This document shows positions 1 to 6,670 of a stretch of 21,327 bases of DNA, in pieces. Numbering within the stretch: the stretch's first letter is position 1; each line of letters opens with the position of its first letter. The notes under the pieces were generated by a model. It did not search any database, had not been told where the DNA came from, and was given only the letters and a program-made list of their open reading frames with translations. The stretch covers positions 1 to 21,327 of the forward strand of contig CAYPHJ010000079.1 of NCBI GenBank assembly GCA_964410485.1. Direction: 5' to 3'. Made by a program: the position numbers and the translations under genes. The stretch is from CAYPHJ01 sp964410485. GTDB taxonomy: Bacteria > Desulfobacterota > Binatia > UBA9968.

Positions 1-945
1 GTCGAGGAGAAGACGGTTTCCTATGTGCGCAAGGAATTTAGCGCAACTGCCGAGAGCCGCAAGCGACCTGCGCTTATCGCGGAGGCGATGGTAGACGCGG
101 ACGTGGAGATTGCTGATATCATTGAGAAAGGAAAGCTTCTGACACTTACGACCGATGAGGCCCTCAAGCACAAAGTTGCGGATTTTCGCGCCAACAGCCT
201 TACGGTTGTGCTGGAGCAGTTGGAGCTTGCCGGGGCTGAGCTGAGGCACGCAACGCCTAACTGGGCTGAGAATCTAGTCCGTTTTCTCACGCATCCGATC
301 GTGAGTTCTCTGCTCATCACTATTGGCATGCTTGGCATCATTCTGGAGCTCCGCACCCCGGGCTTTGGTGTCCCTGGTTTGCTTGGGATCTCGAGCCTGA
401 CGCTGTTTTTTTGGGGTCACTGGTTGGTTCAATTGGCCGGTTGGGAGGAACTGCTCCTGGTGGCGGCCGGCCTTGTCCTTTTGGCCGTCGAGCTGTTCGT
501 GATTCCCGGCTTTGGTATCACTGGTGTTCTTGGCATCATAGCCCTTCTGGGCGGGATGAGTCTGAGTCTTGTCGGAGCCGGCGCGACTTGGGAGTTCATT
601 ATGAGAGCGGTAGCACGCGTGGTTTTTTCGTTGCTCGCCGCACTGGTTGGAAGCCTTGTGCTGCTCAAGTTTCTTCCGCGCTTGCCTTTCGGGCGGAGAT
701 TGATCCTAGAGACGGGGCTGTCTGCGGAGGAGGGCTGGGCATCTGCGCCTGAAGGCGACAAAAAGTGGCAGGGGAAAAAGGGGAGAGCCGTCTCGCCGCT
801 GCGCACCGCCGGTATTGCCGAAATCGATGGCGAGCGTGTTGATGTCGTTTCGGACGGGGAATTCATCGAGTCCGGAGCAGCGATTGTGGTAACGCGCATT
901 GATGGAAACCGCATTGTCGTGCGGCGTTCTCGGAGTGAAAGTTAG
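1..945 (+). CDS. nfeD: NfeD-family membrane-bound serine protease, C-terminal part (5' truncated by window)
   Basis: The open frame runs in from the window edge, so the true start is upstream. What is visible is the end of the ClpP-like protease domain (first ~75 residues, with the SATAESRKRP and AEAMVDADVEI stretch typical of this family). A block of four to five hydrophobic segments follows (about residues 100-215, including repeated PGFG turns), then a soluble C-terminal OB-fold NfeD domain containing the G-AV-PLRTAGIAEIDG signature and ending near VVRR. Family knowledge: long NfeD proteins (STOPP type) are membrane proteases encoded next to stomatin or flotillin partners and thought to act on membrane microdomains. 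The flotillin gene 60 bp downstream fits this exactly. The catalytic serine would lie outside the window. A lysine just inside the left edge may be the catalytic lysine, but that is inference. Confidence 0.93.
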   Translation, partial: VEEKTVSYVRKEFSATAESRKRPALIAEAMVDADVEIADIIEKGKLLTLTTDEALKHKVADFRANSLTVVLEQLELAGAELRHATPNWAENLVRFLTHPIVSSLLITIGMLGIILELRTPGFGVPGLLGISSLTLFFWGHWLVQLAGWEELLLVAAGLVLLAVELFVIPGFGITGVLGIIALLGGMSLSLVGAGATWEFIMRAVARVVFSLLAALVGSLVLLKFLPRLPFGRRLILETGLSAEEGWASAPEGDKKWQGKKGRAVSPLRTAGIAEIDGERVDVVSDGEFIESGAAIVVTRIDGNRIVVRRSRSES

Positions 946-1005
946 AACGGCGTGACCGAGAAGAGTTTCTTCACGAAATGAACAGTTGGGATAGGAGGAG
1001 GATAC

Positions 1006-1977
1006 ATGCCTGGAGTTGAGACCGGAGTCGCGGGAGGTTTCATTTTACTTATATTAGTTGTACTGGGGATATTTTTTGTCTTATACCTTGTCCCCATCCC
1101 TCTCTGGATCGCCGCCTGGGCGTCGGGAGCCTATGTGGGGCTGCTCACGCTTATCGGTATGAGGTTTCGGCGCGTTCCCCCTGCAACCGTTGTCACGGCG
1201 CGCATCAGCGCGGTTAAGGCAGGACTCGACATACCGCTCAACGACCTGGAAGCCCATTACCTGGCTGGTGGCAACGTCGTGAGAGTCGTGAACGCAATGA
1301 TCTCCGCCGACAAAGCCAATATTCCGTTGCCCTTCAAGCGCGCTGGCGCTATCGATCTGGCCGGGCGCGATGTCTTGGAAGCGGTGAAGATGTCGGTCAT
1401 CCCAAAGGTCATCGAGACGCCTAAAATCGCCGCCATCGCCAAGAACGGCATTCAGCTCATTGCCGTATCCCGGGTCACTGTACGAACCAACCTGGACCGT
1501 CTGGTGGGCGGTGCAGGAGAAGAAACGATCATTGCGCGGGTGGGCGAGGGAATGGTCAGCACTATCGGTTCGGCGGATTCGCATAAGGATGTCCTGGAGA
1601 ATCCGGATCACATCTCCAAGCATGTGCTGAGCAAGGGATTGGACTCCGGCACGGCCTACGAGATCCTTTCAATTGATATCGCCGATGTGGATGTGGGAGA
1701 TAACATCGGGGCGAAGTTACAAATCGATCAAGCGAACGCCGACAAGCAGATCGCGCAGGCTAAAGCCGAAGAACGCCGCGCAATGGCGGTTGCTCTGGAG
1801 CAGGAAATGCGCGCGCGCGTGGTTGAAGCAGAAGCCGAGGTGCCGCGCGCGATGGCGGAGGCTTTCCGGCAGGGCAATTTGGGCATCATGGACTACTATC
1901 GGATGAAGAATGTGCAGGCGGATACGGACATGCGTCAATCGATTGCGGGGCAAGACGAGCCGAGCCAGAGAAGGTAG
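1006..1977 (+). CDS. floA: FloA-type flotillin-like membrane scaffold protein
   Basis: The protein has 323 residues, close to the ~330 of Bacillus FloA. Two hydrophobic segments at the N-terminus (about residues 8-30 and 33-50) are followed by the FLRFR-type GMRFRRVPP junction, an SPFH-like domain (residues ~60-245, with the NIPLPFKRAGAIDLAGRD region) and a Glu/Ala-rich coiled coil (ADKQIAQAKAEERRAMA onward) ending in the NLGIMDYYRMKN motif of this family. The ATG is preceded by a strong ribosome binding site (AGGAGGAGG about six bases upstream), which fixes the start. Bacterial flotillins oligomerise at the inner membrane and organise fluid microdomains and the protein complexes in them. Its position after nfeD and before a small membrane protein indicates one operon. 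Confidence 0.95.
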   Translation: MPGVETGVAGGFILLILVVLGIFFVLYLVPIPLWIAAWASGAYVGLLTLIGMRFRRVPPATVVTARISAVKAGLDIPLNDLEAHYLAGGNVVRVVNAMISADKANIPLPFKRAGAIDLAGRDVLEAVKMSVIPKVIETPKIAAIAKNGIQLIAVSRVTVRTNLDRLVGGAGEETIIARVGEGMVSTIGSADSHKDVLENPDHISKHVLSKGLDSGTAYEILSIDIADVDVGDNIGAKLQIDQANADKQIAQAKAEERRAMAVALEQEMRARVVEAEAEVPRAMAEAFRQGNLGIMDYYRMKNVQADTDMRQSIAGQDEPSQRR

Positions 1978-1986
1978 GAGACAAGC

Positions 1987-2361
1987 GTGGCTTTGGAACA
2001 ACTTCTCATTCTGGTCATTTTTATCTTGCTGCCTTTGATCAACTGGGCCTTGCAACGGTCGCGACGCGGGCGCGACAGCGAGCCGCAGGCACCGCGGCCG
2101 CCGCGACCTTTACCCGAAGCGCGACGCGCGCGGCAGGAACCCACCGCGCGCGTCGCAGTGCCTCAGGCAACGGCTGAGCGCTTGAGTATGCCACAGGCAA
2201 CCCCGCCACCTCCTGCCGATTTTTGGCGCCATGACTTAAGGCGAAGGTTGGTTCCGCGGACGAGGCAGGAGCTGCGACATGCCATCATCATGATGACCAT
2301 TCTAGGACCTTGCCGTGCCCTCGAGCCGCCACGAGAAGGGACAGGCTACTCTTCTACGTGA
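1987..2361 (+). CDS. Small membrane-anchored protein of the nfeD-floA operon
   Basis: It starts with GTG nine bases after the floA stop, with GTAGGAG upstream as ribosome binding site. The 124-residue product has one N-terminal transmembrane segment (residues ~5-22, LLILVIFILLPLINWAL). A Pro/Arg-rich linker rich in basic residues and PQAT repeats (residues ~25-80) follows, then a short C-terminal motif, LRHAIIMMTILGPCRAL. From memory, small proteins ending in a similar R-AI---ILGPPRAL motif occur beside NfeD or flotillin genes in deltaproteobacterial genomes. I know of no assigned function. The layout suggests an accessory subunit of the microdomain complex. Its last 16 bases overlap the end of the convergent minus-strand gene, and no terminator hairpin separates them. 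Confidence 0.75.
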   Translation: MALEQLLILVIFILLPLINWALQRSRRGRDSEPQAPRPPRPLPEARRARQEPTARVAVPQATAERLSMPQATPPPPADFWRHDLRRRLVPRTRQELRHAIIMMTILGPCRALEPPREGTGYSST

Positions 2362-3248
2362 AATTTGTACGTAACGGCTAAGTTTTTTCTTCCGTCAGGC
2401 ATGTCGCCGCGAATCATATAGGTGCTGGCATAGCTTTGTTCCGCGCCGGCTGGCAGCCTCACCGGTAGCAAGAGTGCGCATTCGACTAGATCGAGATACT
2501 CGGCCAGGGCTTCGGGCTCGACACGGTGGGCAATGCGCGCGAACAAGTCACGAGACGACCGATTTCTTACCACGTACTCGATGGTGAACAACTCACCCGG
2601 ACGGCCAATGGTCTCCGGGATGGTCGGCCGAGCTTCGATGGCACGGCCAGGAGGCGCACTGGCGGTGAAACGTATCCGTACTCCGCTCGCCCAGTCCAAA
2701 AACATTTTCCATCCCGCGGCTTCCCTCACCAGGACAAACGCTTCTTCCCCCTTGATCATCTGCAAATTGCCTTTACGTGCCAAATGGTCCAGGGCATCGA
2801 GGATTTTCCGCTGTTCGATCTCGGAAGCCGAACCTAATCGCTCTTCGTCGAAATCGAGGACCAGGGGAGCTAAAGCGTTGGCGTCCGGTAGGCTGTAACC
2901 TATTGTAATGTGCATACGGCCGTCTTCGGTCGGGTATTGCCGGAGTGGCCGTATTTGCATCGCCGCGGCGAGTTTTCGCGAAACCTCGAGGAAAAAACCA
3001 GTGAAAGCTCCGCGCTCGCGCACGTAAACGTCCTGCTTTTTGAGGCCTTGATCCTGCGACGAGATGAATCGATACGCTTGAGAAAAATCACGCGCATAAA
3101 CCGCTCTCAGGTAGGCCGTAACGACGTCGACCGGTTCGCTGCTCGTGTAATGAGGCGGCGTGAAGTGCCAGAGATAAAACGGCGGCAACAGAAGCCACAA
3201 CACTGCCGCCGCTACCAGGAGAAACGATCTGCGAGGTGAAAAGCCCAT
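2346..3248 (-). CDS. Cox11/CtaG-like domain protein with N-terminal NTF2-like domain (paralogue C)
   Basis: I chose the ATG at 3248 because it directly precedes a basic-hydrophobic signal anchor (MGFSPRRSFLLVAAAVLWLL). An in-frame GTG at 3287 is possible, and neither has a clear Shine-Dalgarno. After the anchor comes an NTF2/DUF4878-like region (PVDVVTAYLRAVYARDFSQAYRFIS, residues ~40-180). The C-terminal ~105 residues match the Cox11/CtaG copper-chaperone fold: PGELFTIEYVVRNRSSRD, then YLDLVEC, then L--GAEQ, then a final LAVTYKF strand. From the Cys to the conserved Leu (+8) and Gly (+11) it aligns without gaps to the CFCF region of Cox11, but the second Cys is Leu (CALL). It is paralogous to the gene at 4688-5581. 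It probably faces the periplasm. Family assignment is by eye; function unknown. Confidence 0.82.
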   Translation of the reverse strand: MGFSPRRSFLLVAAAVLWLLLPPFYLWHFTPPHYTSSEPVDVVTAYLRAVYARDFSQAYRFISSQDQGLKKQDVYVRERGAFTGFFLEVSRKLAAAMQIRPLRQYPTEDGRMHITIGYSLPDANALAPLVLDFDEERLGSASEIEQRKILDALDHLARKGNLQMIKGEEAFVLVREAAGWKMFLDWASGVRIRFTASAPPGRAIEARPTIPETIGRPGELFTIEYVVRNRSSRDLFARIAHRVEPEALAEYLDLVECALLLPVRLPAGAEQSYASTYMIRGDMPDGRKNLAVTYKFHVEE

Positions 3249-3292
3249 GCGTGTGTTTGGAACGGCTAACAGGCGAAACCGAATCACTGGTG

Positions 3293-3886
3293 TTACCCGG
3301 CCTTGGCAGGGACAGTCCACAGATAAACGGTGCGGCCGTTGACCCGTTCCACTTTGTCCGGTTTCCAGTCCCCCATGTCAAACGCGTGCGAGACGACACG
3401 CGAGCCAGGTTTCATCTGGGTCAAAATTCTCGGTTTTAGTCTGAGATTGACGTCAGGCAAGAGATACATAGTTATAACGGACGCGCCGGAAAGATCGACT
3501 GTCATGATATCGGCATGCCGAATCTCCGCGCGGTCCGCCACCCCTGCTTTCTTGATATTTTCGCGAGACTCTTTGACCAGTCCAGGGTCAATTTCAAACC
3601 CCACAGCCTTGCTGGCACCCGCCTTTGCTGCCGCGATAACAATTCTGCCGTCACCGGAGCCAAGATCATAGGCTGTATCGCCCTTTTTAACGCCTGCCAG
3701 TTGAATCATTTTATCCACAACTTCCTGCGGAGTTGGCACAAACGGGACGATCTTTTTGGACTCGAGGTCCTGACTATGGGCGCTCGCCGGTGAAAGGTTG
3801 AACCGGCTGGAATCAACAAATATCAGACCCGCGACGGCCGCAATCACTACAATAAGCAAAACCGAAGAGTATGGTACTCTTTTCAT
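3293..3886 (-). CDS. Exported or membrane-anchored class I SAM-dependent methyltransferase
   Basis: The 197-residue protein begins at an ATG with a textbook AGGAGG eight bases upstream. An N-terminal hydrophobic segment (SSVLLIVVIAAVAGLIFV, residues ~7-24) predicts a signal peptide or anchor. The entry motif FVPTPQEVVDKMIQLAGV follows, then motif I YDLGSGDGRIVIAAA (residues ~74-88), an acidic residue closing strand 2 (GFEIDPGLV), RHADIMTVDL (motif II/III) and SVITMYLLPDVN. The core matches Rossmann-type methyltransferases. Family knowledge: similar small signal-bearing methyltransferases exist, but their substrate is unknown to me. The gene sits between Cox11-like genes in the minus-strand run, 45 bp upstream of paralogue C, so co-transcription is likely. 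The fold call is firm. Extracytoplasmic location is inferred from the leader, and SAM is not normally found in the periplasm. Confidence 0.88.
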   Translation of the reverse strand: MKRVPYSSVLLIVVIAAVAGLIFVDSSRFNLSPASAHSQDLESKKIVPFVPTPQEVVDKMIQLAGVKKGDTAYDLGSGDGRIVIAAAKAGASKAVGFEIDPGLVKESRENIKKAGVADRAEIRHADIMTVDLSGASVITMYLLPDVNLRLKPRILTQMKPGSRVVSHAFDMGDWKPDKVERVNGRTVYLWTVPAKAG

Positions 3887-4018
3887 TGTCAGTCGCCTCC
3901 TGAGGTTAGTATGAGTTAGACGAACCAGAGCGAGAAAAAATACGTCGGTTATGATCTTACCGGCAAAGCAAATTGATTTTACTTAACCACAAAAGCAATC
4001 AGGTGGCTAGAGTGGTAT

Positions 4019-4219
4019 TCAATGGGTGGGTCTTGTTTCCAGCAGTGCGGCTGTATCTTTCAGCCAATCCTTTACCTGCCACTTCTCTCCGTAAAAGTTA
4101 GATGGGTCGATGAGCGTTGTCAGGTTGGTGTGCTGGATCAGCCCGCGCCAGAAACAGGACTGATAGGCAAATGAGAATGTGTCTCTTACCTGAGCCGAAG
4201 CAACCGGCGTAGCTTGACG
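4019..4219 (-). pseudogene. Orphan C-terminal coding fragment without a start codon
   Basis: On the minus strand an open frame of 66 codons ends in TGA at 4019. It reads as plausible protein, with SFAYQSCFWRGLIQHTNLT in the middle and WQVKDWLKDTAALLE near the end, rich in Trp and aromatic residues. It has no ATG, GTG or TTG in frame and is bounded upstream by a stop at 4220. Its first part overlaps the 3' end of the Cox11-like gene ending at 4186 in a different frame. It is probably the tail of a deleted gene. I do not recognise the family. This fragment occupies most of the 299-bp gap between 3886 and 4186; I see nothing else there. Confidence 0.35.
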
Positions 4220-4635
4220 TCATATGTTAACCTCAGTTGTTGAACATCAGGGGGAAAACCCTCCCTCAAGAGGTATCTGGCGAAATATTCTTGCTCTTTT
4301 CCGGCCTCCAACGTCAACGGAACAAGAAAACCGCATTCGACGAAATCGACGTAAGCCGTAAGCTCTCGCGGCTCGATTAAATGGTCGATGCGAGCGCTGA
4401 CTGGCTCTTTCGATCGATTTTTGACTTTAAGGAATAGCTCAAAAAGATCTCCCGGTTGGACGATGATTTGATCTTTCGACAGGGACACTTCAACAGCGGA
4501 CGACTCCGGCAGAACAGTTTGGAGCAATATTCGAATCTCGGCTGCTCTGCGATCCGCGGAATCTACATTCAGTGGAGATAGTAACGAGAGGAGTAGCAGC
4601 AGAAAACCGATGAGGGTTGCAGGAGGTGGTTTCAT
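4186..4635 (-). CDS. Secreted single-domain Cox11/CtaG-like protein (paralogue B)
   Basis: The ATG at 4635 begins a clear signal peptide (MKPPPATLIGFLLLLLSLLS, then SADRRAAE). Longer in-frame starts at 4743 or 4722 would overlap the upstream gene and bury the signal, so I rejected them. The mature ~125-residue part is a single Cox11-like beta domain: IIVQPGDLFELFLKVKNRS, then IEPRELTAYVDFVEC, L at Cys+8, G at Cys+11, LLREGFPPD and a closing LRLTYDVKL strand. The canonical CFCF copper motif reads CGFL, so one of the two Cu(I) ligands is missing. Unlike its two paralogues it lacks the NTF2-like N-terminal domain. It lies 52 bp downstream of paralogue A and is probably co-transcribed. It is predicted to be periplasmic. 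Function unknown. Confidence 0.8.
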   Translation of the reverse strand: MKPPPATLIGFLLLLLSLLSPLNVDSADRRAAEIRILLQTVLPESSAVEVSLSKDQIIVQPGDLFELFLKVKNRSKEPVSARIDHLIEPRELTAYVDFVECGFLVPLTLEAGKEQEYFARYLLREGFPPDVQQLRLTYDVKLRRLLRLR

Positions 4636-4687
4636 TCTGGCTTGATTCACGGCTGTCGTAGATCGTTTGCTTCCCGTCTTCTCCTTA

Positions 4688-5581
4688 TCACCTCGAGAAT
4701 AAAGGTTCCACTTGAAATTCATAGGTGATCGCAAGCCGTGCACCCCGCCGATGTCCGTCTCTCAGTAAATACCCGCTTGAGATCTCGCGCTCCTCTCCGG
4801 GCCGCAGGGCGAAAGGAACGAGCGCGCCACACATGATCATGTCAACGTAATCGACCATTTCCGGTGGCTCAAAATGGTGAACGACGCGCGCCAACACGGC
4901 ATCGTTGCCGCGGTTTCTTATCCTGAGATCGACCTGGAACGGTTCGTCTCTTTGGACCAGCAGACTGCTTGCAACGAATCGTGCCTCAACAGCATCGGAC
5001 AAATTGGCATAGGTTTTCAACTCGACCGGGGTGGCGGAGCTCCAGTCAAAAAAAATCTTCCAGGACCGCCTCTCCAGCACGAGGTTAAAAAACTCCTGGC
5101 CTTCGATCATGACCGTCTTTCCATCTGTTTCTGGTGCCCGCAGGCGTCCCAGGAGCCGTTTTTGTTCTGTCGTAGGCAGCTCGTTGAGCTTGTGTGGTTC
5201 CCAGTCAAACGGTTGCGGTACAAGTTGCTCGGCCGGCAAACGGTATCCGATCCTGTAGTGAACTCGCCCGAAGTGCTCGATACGTTCGACCGGCCAAATT
5301 TCCATCATTTCGGCCAGGTTTCTCGCCAACTCCAGAGCGAAGCCGGATAGACTCACATGTTGCGAGAGGTAGCTGGTTTCATCCTGTACAGCCTTATCCG
5401 CAGAAGAAATGTGGCGGTAAGCCTCTCGATAGTCGCGCGCATAGATCGCCTTGAGATAGGATCGCACCACCTCCATCGGATCCTCCGGCCGTTGAACATC
5501 GCTCGCGCCGAAATAGACGGCCGCCGGAATAACTAGAAGAGCGAGACACAGACCCAAGATGGCCGCTTTGCTGCTAAGCAC
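4688..5581 (-). CDS. Cox11/CtaG-like domain protein with N-terminal NTF2-like domain (paralogue A)
   Basis: I prefer the GTG at 5581, which has GGAG six bases upstream, over the GTG at 5596, which has none. The product starts with a signal anchor (AAILGLCLALLVIPAAVYFG). An NTF2-like region follows (DPMEVVRSYLKAIYARDYRE, residues ~33-190), near-identical in pattern to the same region of the protein at 2346-3248. The C-terminal Cox11-like domain shows FQVDLRIRNRGND, FEPPEMVDYVDMIMC, L at Cys+8, PGEER at Cys+10 to +14 and LAITYEFQVEP. The Cu motif reads CGAL, again with only the first Cys. The gene follows the ABC permease by 78 bp on the same strand, which ties the family to metal transport by context. 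Cytochrome oxidase assembly is unlikely because no oxidase gene is present and the copper site is incomplete. Confidence 0.82.
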   Translation of the reverse strand: MLSSKAAILGLCLALLVIPAAVYFGASDVQRPEDPMEVVRSYLKAIYARDYREAYRHISSADKAVQDETSYLSQHVSLSGFALELARNLAEMMEIWPVERIEHFGRVHYRIGYRLPAEQLVPQPFDWEPHKLNELPTTEQKRLLGRLRAPETDGKTVMIEGQEFFNLVLERRSWKIFFDWSSATPVELKTYANLSDAVEARFVASSLLVQRDEPFQVDLRIRNRGNDAVLARVVHHFEPPEMVDYVDMIMCGALVPFALRPGEEREISSGYLLRDGHRRGARLAITYEFQVEPLFSR

Positions 5582-5659
5582 GGTTTTCTCCGCCACGCAG
5601 CGACAACATTACACAATCCAGCGGCACAACGCGAGCAGCCGTAAACGATCTACACATAG

Positions 5660-6490
5660 TCAGAGCGGAAACGAGGCGCTTTTGCGGCGCCACAAGAGCA
5701 TTGCTTCCATGAGGAAGAAAACCGCCGCGGCCACCAGGACGATCATCGCTGCTGAAGCGATATCAAAATGAAAACTTAAAAACATGCCCACCGCACCGCA
5801 CAGGGCTCCGATAATCGGGGAAATAACCAACAGGGTTTGAAATCGCTGCGTGAGGTAGCGTGCAATGACGGGAGGAATGACCAGTGCCGCCGCGATCAAC
5901 GTGACGCCTAAAATCTGGGTGGAGGCCAGTACGGTGATCGCCAGCAAAGTGATGAAGAGCAGATCGATAGTGCCGCTAGAGACGCCGTAGGCCGAAGCGA
6001 CTTCCGGATCGAACGTGGCAAAGAGCAGCTGCCGACGAATGGCCATTAAGGCGCCGAAAACAAACAGTCCGATAACCAAAATGATCCAGAGATCCCTTTG
6101 GGTGATACCGAGAATGTTACCGAAAAGGGCTGCTTCGATGTTGCGTGTGAACGTCCGATACGTGGACATGATGGCGACGCCGATGGCGAAGCTCGCGGTC
6201 GTGACCACTCCGATGGCGGCGTCGGCTCCCACCAGCCGTCGGCGCCCCACCAGATGAATAAGGAATCCGGACAAAAGCGCCCACACCCCTGCGCCGATAT
6301 AAAAATTGATTTGCACGACGTAGCTCAAAACAGCGCCACCGAAGATGGCGTGTGACAGACCATGCCCGATATAGCTCATCCGGCGAAGCACGACGTAGAC
6401 GCCGATATAGCCGCAGAGGGCGCCGATCACGACCGCGGCAATGAGTCCATTGCGAAAAAACTCGTACTCAAGGGGGGACAGCAAGAACAT
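5660..6490 (-). CDS. znuB: Znu/Mnt-type metal ABC transporter permease
   Basis: I chose the ATG at 6490 (MFLLSPLEYEFFRNGLIAAV), where homology to the ABC-3 permease family begins. A longer frame up to 6625 exists but only translates the 9-bp repeat arrays upstream. About eight hydrophobic segments are visible, with the family hallmarks YVVLRRMSYIGHGLSHAIFG (~30-50), VGADAAIGVV, DPEVASAYGV (the coupling-helix EAA-like region) and TQILGVTLIAAALVIPPVIA. It forms the membrane channel of a cluster-9 importer for Zn, Mn or Fe with the ATPase and binding protein encoded just upstream. The start has no strong ribosome site; only a GGAACG within the repeat lies nearby. The 180-bp spacer to the ATPase gene is unusual for this operon type. 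Confidence 0.92.
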   Translation of the reverse strand: MFLLSPLEYEFFRNGLIAAVVIGALCGYIGVYVVLRRMSYIGHGLSHAIFGGAVLSYVVQINFYIGAGVWALLSGFLIHLVGRRRLVGADAAIGVVTTASFAIGVAIMSTYRTFTRNIEAALFGNILGITQRDLWIILVIGLFVFGALMAIRRQLLFATFDPEVASAYGVSSGTIDLLFITLLAITVLASTQILGVTLIAAALVIPPVIARYLTQRFQTLLVISPIIGALCGAVGMFLSFHFDIASAAMIVLVAAAVFFLMEAMLLWRRKSASFPL

Positions 6491-6494
6491 AAAC

Positions 6495-6535
6495 GTTCCA
6501 AACGTTTCAGCAGTTCCAGTCGTTTCAGTCGTTAC
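6495..6535 (+). repeat. Degenerate 9-bp repeat array, CGTTYCA orientation
   Basis: On the plus strand about four to five copies of a 9-base unit of form NNCGTTYCA run head to tail (for example AACGTTCCA, AACGTTTCA, GCAGTTCCA, GTCGTTTCA). It lies in the 180-bp spacer between the ABC ATPase and permease genes and is the inverse complement of the array at 6627-6662. The two can pair as a long imperfect stem. Confidence 0.75.
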
Positions 6536-6626
6536 TTGGAATAACAAGGGCAAATGAGCTTTTATCATCGAAGACTGAACGATTCGAACGCTGGGAGCGC
6601 GTTTAGACCATTTGAACTTCATCAAC

Positions 6627-6662
6627 GATGGAACGGTTGGAACGACTGGAACGTTTGGAACT
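6627..6662 (+). repeat. Degenerate 9-bp repeat array, TGGAACG orientation
   Basis: Four consecutive 9-mers of form NNTGGAACG are visible: GATGGAACG, GTTGGAACG, ACTGGAACG, TTTGGAACT. The reverse complement aligns with 6495-6530 at roughly five of every six positions, so these are the two arms of a large inverted repeat with a ~96-base loop. The loop holds a smaller CGCT-GGG-AGCG hairpin. Single copies of the unit also occur near 3257 and 8662-8675, both at gene borders. Confidence 0.75.
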
Positions 6663-6670
6663 TCTCATCG

